Shown here in pieces: positions 30,128 through 42,447 of a stretch of DNA of 64,000 nucleotides. This DNA is from Brachionus koreanus. Its lineage: Eukaryota > Rotifera > Eurotatoria > Ploima > Brachionidae. The position numbers were made by a program, and so were the translations under genes. Location: contig PJRA01000265.1 of the NCBI GenBank assembly GCA_016987375.1, forward strand, positions 64,273 through 128,272, in the 5' to 3' direction. Each line of letters begins with the position of its first letter. Position 1 is the stretch's first letter. The notes under the pieces are model-generated. The model saw only the letters and a program-made list of their open reading frames with translations. It was not told where the DNA came from and searched no databases.

Positions 30128-30964
30128 ATGAATTCTATAATCAATGGGATCAAAGCATTAAATTCATCAGAAAAACATAAAAAAAGTAATTTAAAAAATG
30201 TATACCATGAAAAACAGAAAAAAGAATTGTGTGCGCTCCATTCCTTGAATAACCTTTTTCAGGATGATTTTTACACGAAAGCCAAACTTGATCAAATATG
30301 CATCGAGTACGCTAGAAAAATAATTACCACCATCTCAATTTATTAAATCTCTTTACTCTTTAGACTTTGTCCTCAAGAATGGCTCAATCCTCATCGAGGA
30401 ATACTAGGAAGAGGGAATTACAACATAAACATTATAATGAAAGCTCTTCAGCTTAGAGACCATGAAGCAATATGGTTTGATAAAAGAAGGTTCTATTATA
30501 TTTCTATTTATTTTTTCATGTGAAAAGTGAACTTAATTTAAGATAAAGCTATATGATTATTTGTTTAAAGGTCTATTTCTATACTAAATTTATCGAAAAT
30601 AAAAGGATTCATTCTAAATATTCCATCTGATTACAAAATAGGTGGTTTTATTCCATTGCCTTGGGAAAAAAAACATTGGTAACGTTCATAATTAAAAAAT
30701 ATAAATGCTAATTTGTTAATTTAAAGGATTGCAGTCACAAAAATTGCAAATGGTAATTAATTTATTTATATTAATATTTTGAATGATTTTAATTGTTTTG
30801 CAGTATACTACAATTTGGATTCTAAGCTTGACGAACCTGAGTTGATAGGAAGCGAAGATAAATTAATTCTTTATTTAGAAAATTTGATCAAATCAAAAGA
30901 TAAAGAATTGTTTGTAATTGTAAATAAAGATGTTGAGTTTGATTCCACTTGGAAATTAAAATAG
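30128..30964 (+). CDS. JOSD-like: Josephin-domain deubiquitinase (JOSD1/2), complete
   Basis: Cysteine protease that removes ubiquitin, MJD family, with the Josephin domain as the entire protein. Exons: 30128-30306, 30364-30489, 30571-30678, 30727-30752, 30804-30964; 199 residues (human JOSD1 202). [20 protein letters not shown] carries the catalytic Cys; [16 protein letters not shown] follows; KKHWIAV has the catalytic His; [10 protein letters not shown] the Asn/Asp residue. All three catalytic positions are intact. The fourth exon is only 26 nt. A second, broken copy of exon 3 lies 735 bp downstream. Confidence 0.95.
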
Positions 30965-30995
30965 TTAGAATTTTGTATTTTATTTTTAATATGTG

Positions 30996-31001
30996 AATAA
31001 A
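30996..31001 (+). other. Polyadenylation signal of the Josephin gene
   Basis: AATAAA 32 bp after the stop codon. Confidence 0.5.
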
Positions 31002-31315
31002 TTTTTATTTCGACTTGTTTTTAAAAAAAAAATAAAAATTAACTTGTAAACCTTTATCAAGATTTAAAATTTGGTCTTTCGGATAGATTGATAAATTCTT
31101 TTTCTCAGGTCAACAAGAATTTTACATTAATTTTAATTAAGACAACTAGATCACAAAAATATCTAAATGATACATTATTTTTTAAAAAATTTAAGACTCA
31201 AAAAGATATACTTTTTGTTTTTTAGTTTACCGACATTATATATTTTGTTGATGTTCTTTTTTGAATACCGTTTTGAATTGATAATTATGCTTCTTTTTTT
31301 TTCTTCTATTTTTTA

Positions 31316-31449
31316 ATACTAAATTTATCGAAAATAAAAGGATTCATTCTAAATATTCCATCTGATTACAAAATAGGTGGTTTTATTCCATTGCCTTGAT
31401 AAAAAAAAAATTTGGTAACGTTCATAATTAAAAAATGTAAGATGCTAAT
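31316..31449 (+). pseudogene. Duplicated, inactivated Josephin exon 3 plus intron start
   Basis: About 134 bp nearly identical to 30581-30714, covering most of exon 3, its GTAACG donor and about 35 bp of intron 3. The copy has lost function: PLPWEKKHW is replaced, with TGG changed to TGA followed by TAA, and the His codon is gone. Exon 4 is not copied. It lies in the 3' flank of the parent gene, in the same orientation. Confidence 0.9.
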
Positions 31450-32195
31450 TTTATATTTGAAGCTTAAAACAATTTAGTTTGATATTTACTGTATGAGCAG
31501 AATTTTTTTTGAATAATTCGCAATAATGGAATCTTTTTTAATGAAGCAAATTAACAACGTAACTTTTTTACCTGAAATTCAGAATATGAACATGTTGTGA
31601 AATTCTTAACATGGTTAACAAAAAAATTTTCTTTTTTGAATTTTGTGAAAGTTGTAAAGATGAAAAACCTTATAGTTTTTGAATGGAATTGATTGTAGAG
31701 GCAATGAACTTAATCCAATTTTGGATGCAAGAATATCAGTACTTTAAATCTATATTTTATTAAAATCTATTATTATGACATTTCAAAAAGTCACAATTGA
31801 AAGAATACAGCTAGCTTCAAGTTTGTTTATTTGAAAAAATTGAAAAGCTTTTTACAAACTTTTTCAAGATAAAAATTAATTTTGGAATAACAATTTATTA
31901 CAAAATTTTTGAAATTTTTTCTATTAAGAAAAGAATTGCGATTTTTGATCAACTAATTTTTTTGGTATTAAATAACAAAGATTAATTATTTTCAATAGAT
32001 TTATTTAAATTTAAACAAAAATTGAACCTTATTAATAAATATCATGATTAACAAAATTTAAATTTTGAACTTCAAAGTAAAAAATTATAAAATATTTTTA
32101 CATAAATTGATTATTTTACAAAAATTGTTAAGATGGAAAATTGATTTTTAAATTGCTGAAAATTTAATGAGAAAAATGACTCGTATTACATGAGT
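31450..32195. other. Intergenic between Josephin gene and AKTIP
   Basis: Nothing recognised; AT-rich. The right end is the AKTIP 3' flank. Confidence 0.4.
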
Positions 32196-33041
32196 TTAAT
32201 TATCTAAACTTTCAGTTTGATTGATCATGTCTTTTTTAATTTGAATAAATTTCTCTTCGTCCAGTCTACTAAACTTGATTGCATGAGGATCATCACTATT
32301 AATTGGCGGATTTTCATACAATTTATCCTTTGAATGTTCAACCGATTGCTTTACTTTAGTGACGAAAATTTCAAAATTTGTCTTGTACCTTGAATAATCA
32401 AATTAAAATAGTTAAATAATCAAATTTTTTTACAAATGAGCCGCTTCTTTGTTCAAACTATTTTTAGTTTCAATTTGAAAAAAAATTTCTTTAATATAAA
32501 ACAAAACATGATAAATGTGATGTATATTCCGTCTAAAAATAAAAAATAAATTGAAAATGACATGATTTCTCTTCAAACTTTTGCATACTTCCAATTTGGA
32601 ATATACTGTTTGATATCTAGTTCGCCGGTTTCAATATTGATTAAAGGATGAAAAACAATCGGATTGAAAACAACTCTCTGTTTAATGATTTTTAAAAGAA
32701 TAAATAATAAAATAGTTCACAAATTACTGGACAATCGAAATTTTCAGGAATAAATAGAGTAAATCGAAAAATTCCTCCTTCGTACAAACCTTGATGCAAG
32801 AATATTACTCCATACCATACTAAAATAATTAAATTGAATTAAGACTAATTATTAATTATACAATAACTACTAAATGATGAATTGGCCGATGGAATAACAT
32901 AAATATTAGGAACTTGATGTTTTAACAGTTGCTGACTTAAATAAAAAGCCAATGCTTGAAATCAAATTTAATCAATTTTAAAAATTACTATTCAGCATGT
33001 ATTTTGTATTCAATAATGCAAGTGTCATAATTACTGTTCAT
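32196..33041 (-). CDS. AKTIP: AKT-interacting protein / FTS, ubiquitin-E2 variant
   Basis: Inactive E2 (UEV-like) subunit of the FTS-Hook-FHIP complex, which links dynein to endosomal cargo. Exons: 32989-33041, 32871-32935, 32728-32819, 32589-32677, 32434-32532, 32196-32388; about 196 residues. Family words in order: IIEYKIHAEYQQLLKHQVPN, VIPSANSSF, WYGVIFLHQGLYEGGIFRFT, FIPENFDCPRVVFNPIVFHP, ETGELDIKQYIPNWK, IYHVLFYIKEIFFQIETKNS, LNKEAAHLYK and the tail NPPINSDDPHAIKFSRL. The HPN-Cys active site of true E2s is absent, as expected: the position after FHP has no catalytic Cys. The human protein is longer at both ends. A further 5' exon is possible; the ATG at 33041 is a minimal choice. Confidence 0.9.
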
Positions 33042-34499
33042 CTCGGCATTTAGATTTAAAAAATGAGAATTCTTTGGAAACAAAAAAGAAACTAAATCAA
33101 CAATTAAAGGTGTTCAAGTGTAAGTTTTAGTTGAAAACAAAATGCTATCAAAATAATTTATGTTCATTTTTTTTTGAGTTTTAATGAACGTTAAACTAAA
33201 CTAAAATTATGATTTTTTTTTGAATTTTTAATTTTCTAAACAAAATCAAGTTAAACCCAGCTTAATATAGATTAATTGTACGGGCGTATAAAGCAAAGTC
33301 TTTATATTTAATATCAAATATTATAAATAAACAAATTTCCGATTGACATTTTCTCAGCTAGATTTCATCAATACTTAATTTGATTGTTTTTGTTTTGATC
33401 ATACAATAGATCCATATTTAACATTGAATTATTTTTTAAATTTATTAAAACAGAAATTACTAGTTGTTCAACTAGATTAGTTTAAAAAATTCTTTTGGTT
33501 AATTTTTTTTTTTTTTTTGGTAAAAATTTATTTTATAACATGATAAAGTGTATTTTAAAAGTTTATGTAGATTTAAAATTTAATGCAGAGACATTTCCAA
33601 GTATTGTACATTTTTCTACATAAAAAATTTTCAAAAATTTAGCTATAAAAAATCAACTTTTAATAATAATTTGAGCCCGATGATTTCAATTAGATCATAA
33701 ACTTCAATTTGCCAAATTATCCTTATCAAAAATTTTACTTAATTTCTAATTTTGATTTTTCCTTTTTATTATTATTTCTAAATAGATTAGACATTAGCCT
33801 CAAACAGTTAAGAACGATCAAAAAAACTTATCAGTCTTCATTCAAATAGACATAAGTTTAAAATTTAAAAATTTGTAAGCAGTCTCGAATTAAAAAAGAA
33901 ACTGAAAAAAGGGTTCTTTATAAAAGCCTAATCTTTGCTAAAAAAAATTTTTCGGTTATAAAGCAAATAAGAAATTTTTAAAAAATATTTAAATTATTTA
34001 AGTTAAGGCTCCTTAAAAATAACCAAAAAATAATTTGGCTTTATTTCACAATTATTTACAGAAATTTTTATTCTTTTTCAAAAATTTTGCTTAACTCACT
34101 TCTTTATTCGTATTAATTCATTTAATTAATAATTAATTTAATTTCGAAAATACAAAAAGTCTATTGTTGCTTTGTTATTGTTAACAAAACTTTTTTTTTG
34201 GAATCCTTCAAAATTTTAGTGTCATTTAATATATAAAATATAATTATTTGAAGCACTTAAGATTTTTTAATAACTTAGAACTTAAATATTTAATTTTTGA
34301 TTCAAGATTTAGAATTCAAAACCTGAAAGAGTCTATCAAACTATCATTATGAAGAATACAAAAAATCTCATTATTCTTAATAAAATTAAAAAGCAATTAT
34401 GATAAAGATTTTAATAAAAATAAATGTTGCTATTTTTCGAAATAAAAAATTAGAATAATTTTAGAAAAAAAAGTTTTTTAATTTATTATTCTTTCCAAT
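33042..34499. other. Intergenic between AKTIP and CFAP69
   Basis: 1.46 kb of AT-rich sequence with no gene or element recognised. Confidence 0.4.
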
Positions 34500-37400
34500 T
34501 TATTGATTGTAGATTATTTTTTTCAATCTTCCACCAGTGATTGCTGCGGGTGTACTATCTATAGCAATATATGGACCTGCGAATGCCTTTGAAATAAAAA
34601 TTAGTAAAAAATAAATTTTTTTTTCAAAGAGAATTACAGTAACGGCTAAATTTGGAATTTCAAGATTGTGAAGCGTTTCATAAGGTTGTGGATCCCTTTC
34701 TGGTGGACGTGAATCATCAATTGAAGTCACCTGCTTCTCTTTGCAAGCCATTAAAATCTGATATTTTGACACACGTGAGACATAATCTTTCCATTCTTGT
34801 ATTTTTTTCTCTTTATAACTGAAGTTGCTTTTAATCTAAAAATATAAAAAATAGAAAAAAAAAATAAAATTTTTAAATCAAATTACTTCAAAATAAAATT
34901 CTTTCTCTTGCATAAATTCTTGTTGCCTGAAAGTATTAGCTAGTAATTTTTGATTCATATTAACATTTAGAACACGATCGTCAGCAGCTCTTAAAATAGT
35001 ATCCAAAGCTTCTTGATCTGGTGGAATCGGCTGAATGCCATCTAATTGTAATTCGATGTTTATTTCCTTGAATACTTCGCTCAACTTGAAGTCAAGATAA
35101 TTTTCAATAATGCAAAGTGTTAATTGATCTTGATTATTTATTCCAGAAAGATCATTAAAACCTTAAAATGAAAAAAAAAATCTTATTTCTAACTAATTAC
35201 TCAATTTTTATAGTACCTAATTTACAGAAGATTCCATATATTTTTGCTCTCATGTTCTCGGATACTTCAACTATTGATTTACTGGGAAGATGAGATGGTA
35301 GTGCAATTTGAACATCTTCATTGTCAGCCGGAGCCAACGGCTTTAGTGTATCTTAATCAGAAAAATTTAAATTTTTTATAATTAGAAATTCTTATTGCAT
35401 ACTTAATATAATTCCATTTTCATCTCTTTCAACACCATTGTCTTGTTCTTCATCACGCCAAAGTTCACACAAAAAATGAGCAATTTTTATATTATCTTTT
35501 CCTTCCCATTGAAGCAAATGATTTAAAGTTCTAGGATTATCACTCAAATCAAGTACACAGCCAAGGATCAAATTCTGCATTGATTTAGGACTCACCTATA
35601 AATTTTTATTTATAAAAATTATATCAAAAATTTCACAAACTTCTAGTATGTCCAAAAGATAGAAAACTCCTTCTTTTTGAATGAAATAATCTTCGTTTAT
35701 TATACATCCAACTACTGTTTGCCAAATGCAATCCACAGCGCCGATAATAAGTCGCTGATAACCCAAACCATTCCAAATAGTCTGTGGATTTTTTCTTAGC
35801 AATTCAATTAGAATATCAACACCATCGTTGCCAAATAGTTCCTGGAAATTATTTTTTTTTAAAAATTTAAATTTAGAAAATAAAATACTTTTCTATGAAT
35901 GTCATTCTCGCAAATACAAGTCAAAATAAAAAGAATATCGGCTTGAATTTCTACATCAATTTGATCATTTGAAGTATCACTTGAGCTGTACTGTTTTAAG
36001 CAATTTGACAAAATAGATAGAGCATCTTGGTCTGCTAAGTCTTGAATTGCTTGTTCATTACTTGTGGTTACAATACTTCGAATTACTCTCAAGCAATATT
36101 TTAATTGAGCCTTTTTGGTACCACGTCCACCTTTTGCATGAAAACTATTTCCATACCCAGTATAGTCATCTAAAAATTAAAAAAAATCAGAATTTCAAAA
36201 TTTTAGAATAAATAAAGTATGAATTTTATTTTTTTACTCATTGAATTATTGAATCAAAAAGAAAATTTTAAATTTTAAAAATTTAATTTGGAATTTGGAA
36301 AATTATTTAAGTTTTTTTAAAAAAATTGTAAATTTAAGCAATTGTGAATAAAATGCAAAGAATTTTTTAGTTAAAACCGAGTATAAATTCAATTGGTAAA
36401 ACTCCGAAAAAATTGGAGCAAAAACGTAGCAATACCGACAGTCGATAGAGGAAGTTCTGATTTTTGTTGAATGACAGGGGTGATTGGATGTAAGTCTGGT
36501 GAATTTTTTTGAAATAATAGGAAAAGCATTTAAATGATAGTATTTTATTAGTGTAATGTAAAATAATAAATGGGAATGGGTTGCAGTCAAAGACTGTATT
36601 TATATTTTCGTTATGTTTTTGTTTCAGTGATGCGTTCAAGGCAAGTTGATCCAAAAGATGTAAATGTTTTAAACCAAAATTTAATTCTCATTATTATTTA
36701 AAATCTAATTGAGTTAATTAATCAATTAATTAAAAATTTTAATTAACCCTAGAAAATCAAAGGATTTTTAAAAATTGAAATTTAAATATTTTTGAAAGAA
36801 ATAAAATTTTATAAAATAGCTATTAAAAATTTAACATTTTGCTTTTAATTAATTTTAGGAAAAAATATTTGTCTTAATTTGTCTACATAACTAAATTTGA
36901 AATTTTTATTAATTTTTCATAATAATAAAATTTCCTTTGGTCCATAAAAAATTCTAAACAAAAAATAAGTTGACCTTCTCAATTGTTAGGATAGCTTAGT
37001 ATGTTTGTTACACCGTAACGCAAAAAAGTTAAATATTTAAGTGTCTTATAATAACCTTTTGGCTTCTGTTAAAATCAATCTAAATAAGTAATGGCCTAAA
37101 TGATTCAAGTTTAAAAATTTTTTTGTAAATTTTCTTTTTTTCAAGAATAATATGAGGTTTTAAATTATTTTATAGATAAAAATAAATTATTAAACTCAAT
37201 CTTACCAAAATTTTTGCTACACCATTCCAAAAATGTCAAAAGACGATTACTACCATGACAAGAAAAGTAGTCTCTCATCAGTATAGGTATTATGATACAA
37301 AGTCCGGACATAGCATGCAATTGTAATTCTTCAAATTGTGAAATTGTCCAATCTCGAATATCTCTGTTTTTTTCGATTGGCTTTATAAATGATAAAAGGG

Positions 37401-39061
37401 CTAGTAATATTCCACTCTCTGACAAAAGCTTACAAAAAAACAAATTTAAAGATAAACAGGTTTTAAGCAAATTAATTTACTTGGTATGACATGGGATTTC
37501 TTGAAATGGTGAATGCGAAATTGAAGAAAAGTTTTTTTAACTCAAAATCTTCATAGCAAGTACTTAGTTTAAGATTTTTAGTTAGTGGATTATGACTTTT
37601 AACTTTGAAAAAGTTTTAAGCATTTTTTAAGTCTTTAAATTTAAAATAAATACTCTCTGGATAAGTTGCAAATAAAAGTAGCTCTTTGGCAAAACCGGTT
37701 TCGATAAATGGTAGTTGGGGCATTATTTGAGATAATTGAATTGAAATTATTAGTATATCGTTCCGTAGTTGTCGGTCATAATTACTGTATCCTTGCAGTA
37801 ATTGACGTAAAAATGCATCACGCAACTGATTAATTGCACCCAAAGAGTTTAATTGCTCAGCAACCAGTACTTTATCTCCGTTTTCAAGCAAATTCCATAA
37901 AATATCTACACTTCTAAACAAAATTCTAAAAAAAAAAATAATTAAATTTAAACTTTTGGACAATTTAAAATTTGTTTAAAAAAACATAAATTTTTTGAAA
38001 ATAATATTATTAACTTTTTTTAATAAGTCTAAAATTAATTTTTTTGAATTTTATTATCATCAAATTTGTATTTATCTAAAAATAAAGAATAAAATAATTT
38101 ACTCATCTGATGACTGATTCATTTTTAGTACAAGACGATTGGCACAGTCTGCATTCAGCATTCGTTGACAATTGTCTGCATCTTTGGACAGTTTTTGAAG
38201 GATTTTAATCATTCTTAATCTTAAGTCAGTATCATCTTCCATTAACGCCAACGACTAAAAAAATTTTATGAAATGTACAAATATTCAAAAATTTACTCAT
38301 ACTTTAACCAATGTTTCAGCTAAATCGCTTTTTTTAATAATTTTATGGATGAAATTTTTGGATGCTCTTTGAAGATCTGCGTAAACTTTGGGTAAATTTT
38401 CAAAAGTGATCAAGTTGTACACACAATTACATATTTCCTCGCGAACAGATCGATTAGGTGTTCGAAACAAATAGCCTTTTTTAAATATATGTTTTAAATT
38501 TAGGAAAATTGATAATTGTTTAAATTTTCTTTACCTATATTGGCTATGCACTCTGTGAGAACTGTTTCATATGCCAATTCATCTGAGGATTTTTCTTTGA
38601 TAAAAGGAAATTGAAAAATTTTCAAAAGACTACATATGCATGGTATATAAGTCAAATCAGTTTCGACTTTATCAGCTAAAATATTAACTATTTTTACTAT
38701 TTTTACAACATCACGCACAATCTTTTAAGCATAAAAATTGAAATTTATTTAATAAGAGAATTTCAAAATTACAAATCCAAGTTTATATGTTTGGCAAATT
38801 TTTTTGATTGAATGAATATGACGTTCGGTTAAATTAGCTGAATGTGGATCAACAAAAAGTTTTATAACTTTTTCCAAATCGAAGGGAATGAGTTTTTCGC
38901 CCTAAAAACAAAATCAGAAATGTCTTTATTTTAATTAAATGAATAACTTCATTAATTGAACCAACTTCTTCATCTTTTATAATATGCTTTACAATTGGAA
39001 TTTTTTCATTTGCCAATTTAATTGGTGGTAAATTAGTCTGTTCAGCTTGTAATATCTTCAT
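34500..39061 (-). CDS. CFAP69: Cilia- and flagella-associated protein 69, complete
   Basis: Armadillo-like axonemal protein, needed for sperm flagella and found in central-apparatus and olfactory cilia. Fifteen exons: 38948-39061, 38773-38901, 38535-38721, 38303-38475, 38103-38254, 37654-37925, 37481-37602, 37206-37428, 35889-36169, 35641-35841, 35403-35595, 35217-35351, 34887-35161, 34638-34835, 34500-34586. They total 913 codons in frame (human 941). Diagnostic stretches: IPFDLEKVIKLFVDPHSANL, LFRSVDILWNLLENGDKVLV, NYDRQLRNDILIISI, YEDFELKKLFFNFAF, EELQLHAMSGL, GNSFHAKGGRGTKKAQLKYC, ENDIHRKELFGNDGVDILIE, NPQTIWNGLGYQ, VSENMRAKIYGIFCKLG, and the conserved C-terminal STPAAITGGRL. One intron (36170-37205) is 1 kb; the others are about 45-175 bp. 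Confidence 0.96.
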
Positions 39062-39203
39062 CTTTTATTTTTCATATATTCATCTGGATACTGTGAGGAA
39101 AAAGTAGAATAAAAATAAGATTGACAAATAGAAGAAGCAATTAACAATTAATAATTATGTTCGCTTTTTCTAAAAATTAAAAATATACTACAAAGATGCA
39201 TTT

Positions 39204-39220
39204 GGTTGCTTAGTGATGCC
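39204..39220. promoter_or_regulatory. Candidate RFX (X-box) half-site upstream of CFAP69
   Basis: GGTTGCTTAGTGATGCC, about 150 bp upstream of the CFAP69 start codon, contains GTTGCT, one half of the RFX consensus GTTGCY-N-RGYAAC that marks ciliary genes; the second half is poor. Weak by itself. Confidence 0.2.
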
Positions 39221-40012
39221 TTCACAGAAAAAAATTACCAATCGTCAGTTATTTAAAGCTTGAAATTATTGAAATTTTATGACAAATTAATTTTTTTTTT
39301 TGTTTTATGCGATTTTGTAAATTTCTCCAAAACGCTAGTTTGTTGCTAGTTTTTCAAAAATGTTAAATTAATATTTTAGGAAAAAAAATTAATTTAATTT
39401 TAAAAGTTTTCAATTTGTAAGATGATTAGCTCAAAAATTTTTTTTAAATCATAAAATGTTTCAGATCTGTGACAAATGACTTATTTTAAAAAAAATGATT
39501 CTAGAAAAATCCAGTATGACTCTTAGTTAGCTTTAAAAAAATGTTTACTTCAATTAAAAAATATAAATTCGAGTTAAATTTTTTTAGTATTACCAAAATG
39601 TTCATTATAATGCAAAAGCAGATCATTAATTGATATTAAACTTGAAAGGAATTTCTACTTAAGTCCATCATTTCTTAAGCAACATATATTCAAGCATATA
39701 ATTGGAATTAGTGCAAATCATCACTACAAGCTAGCATATTAATAATAATTATCAATTATTAATAACCATTAATCAAAAAATTTCAAATTGTATTTATAAT
39801 TAATAAAAATATTTAATTAAAAAATTAACGGAAAATTTTGGTTATCTTTTTTTTTTTGTTAGTATACCAAAAGCAACATTTCAGATTTTATATTATAATC
39901 CTGGCGGTTAATTGAAAAAATTAGAGGTGATTTTTTTATTTAAATCAAAAGCAGAATGATCAACACGAATGAGTATCATCCATATACGGTATTTCTGTAT
40001 TTCTGATATACG

Positions 40013-41364
40013 GTATTTCATCAAAAAAAATTTTGAGTTTTTTAAAAGTTTGAATATTTTTGATTTTATCATCTTTGTAATTCTCATTATAGTCAAATTA
40101 TGTGTTAAAATAAACAGAAATAAACGCTCTTCAAAATGATTTAATTATCAAAGAGCTTTGAAAATCATGGTCGACAATATATCATAAGAGAAATAAATGG
40201 TTCAAGCCATCTCAACCAGCTAAGACACAAAAAAGGTGATTTTTTATGTGAAATGGAATCTTCAAGAGTTATACACTTTAAGCATGTTCAAGAAGGTTGT
40301 GCTATAGATACAAAACTTCATTCTAAACAATTGGAAAAAATGTATGCTTCACTTTAACCGAAAGCTATGATTGTTTCTAAAAGATAACGCTAGACCTAAC
40401 TATACAGCTAGAAAAACAGAGACAAAAATGCAACAGCTGGAAGGGATTGTAACTTCTTGATCAAGCATATATCTTTTTCGCTCAAAAGCTCATTTTATTT
40501 CAGGTAAGTATTTTACTAACCAAAAGCTAAAAAAGAGTGTGATGAGTTTATTGGGTTCAAAAGCCGTGAATGGTGTAATGTTTACATTAGTACCCTTGGG
40601 CCCGTCTATCCGATCTCCTCGTTAGACGTTTAGGAGCAGCTATTTATGCTCCATTCTAACTTAAACGCTCAGGGTTTAGTTAGTTAACTAATCCAGTGAT
40701 ATCGACAAAGATGTCGCTATATCACATCTTCCCCCCGCTTTAATAGCGACTGCTAGGGAACTGTGGACCATTTTGACCACTGCCGGATCACAAATGACCG
40801 GGACCAGTCATAGACTATTATTTTTCCCAGGTACTAACTGACAATCGCCAGGTAGCCACTGCACGCACTATAAACACTACTGCCACCGAGAAGCACTTTT
40901 ATTAGTCTTCTGGGGCTTTTATCCTCGTCGCCAGATGTGAAGTTGTTAAATCAAAAGTGCAGTTAAAGACAAAGCTTTCTCTCTGTTTTCAAAATCTTTA
41001 TTTTTTTTGTAAGCTTAAGCCAAAAGAAAAAGACCGAAACCACATTCGGCTCTCGCCTCTCTATTTATATTCTTATTTTATCGAGAGTCATACAACTCCT
41101 CGAACATGCAAAAATAAATAGTACATAAATAAAAATAAGTAAATATCATAAGTAACTTAACGCTCACATACATAATAAATAAATAAAAGATAAATATCTG
41201 TGGTGAACACCACAAATGGTATAAGAAAGGGATCGAACTAATAACAGATTAATGACTATAGACCAGAGAGCATAATGGTTTATATTTGAATTAGTTAACT
41301 AATGGTTTTTTTTATTGATAAATTAAAAAAATTTAATAAAAACGCAAAATTTTTTGACTCACTC
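40013..41364 (+). mobile_element. Deleted mariner element, interrupted by a solo LTR
   Basis: About 706 bp of mariner sequence, not counting the inserted LTR. The right terminus AAAATTTTTTGACTCACT ends at a TA (41365-41366), and the left end is TCATCAAAAAAAATTTTGAG after a TA. Remnant coding includes HVQEGCAIDTKLHSKQLEKM and, frameshifted, LKDNARPN, the second catalytic Asp block (QDNARPH). The N-terminal half of the transposase is missing. Close relative of the copy in the myosin intron at 47.8 kb. The left boundary is approximate. Confidence 0.8.
40574..41214. mobile_element. Solo LTR of a retrotransposon, 5-bp TSD
   Basis: 641-bp block starting TGTAATGTTTACATTAG and ending GTGGTGAACACCACA (TG...CA termini). 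It is flanked by AATGG on both sides (40569-40573, 41215-41219), a 5-bp target duplication. It interrupts the mariner copy at a point where the myosin-intron copy is continuous (GTGAATGGTATGAGAAAGG). It is GC-richer than its surroundings. A TATTTATATTC TATA-like box (about 41063) and AATAAA-rich sequence near the right end fit a promoter/polyA layout. No internal retroelement sequence remains, so unequal recombination between two LTRs is likely. Superfamily not determinable. Confidence 0.85.
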
Positions 41365-41366
41365 TA

Positions 41367-42447
41367 ATAAAGGAATTTCAATCACTAAAAGATTTCTTCA
41401 ATTCTAAAATTTATAACCTTAAAAAAGTTATTTCTTTTTTTTTTTTAACATTAAAAGCAAGAATAATGAATATTTCGCATGGTTGAAAGATTTATTATTG
41501 AATAAGACACATTAGTAAACAGAGCTAATTAAACAGGAATCAAAAAATGACGAATTAGGTATGAAGCAAAAAAGAGATAAGAAGGCTAAAAAGCTTTTTT
41601 GAAACAAAGATTTTACCAAGTTATTGTTGCTTTTGATTAATTCTTATTCTTTTTGATTGAAAAAACTTTTTTTTAGTCATTATATTTAATTCAAGATTCA
41701 ATTGAGTTTAAATAATCGATTATTATCATTTGTAAATAAAAATGTTTTTTGGGAAAATTAATTTTTTATGCTCTATGAACCTTGCTTTAGAAAAAAAATT
41801 TAAATTAGTCCTAATTAGCTTTGAATTTTTAAAAGAATTTAAACAAACTCCTTAGAGCTTCTAAACATTATTTAAAGTGGTCTAGAAATTTTGAGAGCAG
41901 AGTAAAATCAATATAATTCTTTTAAGTTTAAATTAAAAAGCTAATATTTTGATTTTTAATATTGATTAATAAAAATAGTGTTAAATTAAATATTATTTAT
42001 CAAAATCAAATTATGGGGTTTATGAAACTCAATATAAAATTTCTTTAAACTTTTTTAGATTTTTAAAATAAAGAAAATAAACTCTTTGAATAAAAACTAT
42101 TTTATTGCTTGGAGATTTTTGCCAAAAATTATTAAAAGTTAGCAAATAGCCCAATATTAGGAAAACTTTTGGACTAAAATTAAAAAAAAACGAAAAACTT
42201 TTTCAAATCAAACAAAAAACAAAACAAAATGAGAAATAACTTGCTGAAAAACTAACAAGCAAAATAGCAAAACGAACCAGCCTAGCAACTCACATTTTAT
42301 TTACAAAATTAATTTCATAATTTTTTTAAATGCTCTTGGATCGATTAAACAAAAATTTTTACTGAAATGTTTATAAAATATTAAGAAAATAATAATAATT
42401 AAGAAATAAATTTAACATTTTTGTGTGCTGTACAGATATTTTTTTAA
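41367..42447. other. Intergenic, upstream of the 42.4 kb gene
   Basis: AT-rich. Near 42276-42289, ACCAGCCTAGCAAC includes AGCAAC, an RFX half-site, 159 bp before the next start codon. Otherwise nothing recognised. Confidence 0.3.

Noticed and set aside
32871..32954. Apparent frameshift in AKTIP between its first two exons
   Set aside because: Using the acceptor TTTAAG one exon segment later (exon 32871-32935) restores the frame and improves similarity, so no frameshift is needed.
36303..36654. Two overlapping open frames in the 1-kb CFAP69 intron, one with SPDLHPI reminiscent of a transposase motif
   Set aside because: Only a seven-residue resemblance, no second catalytic block and no terminal repeats.
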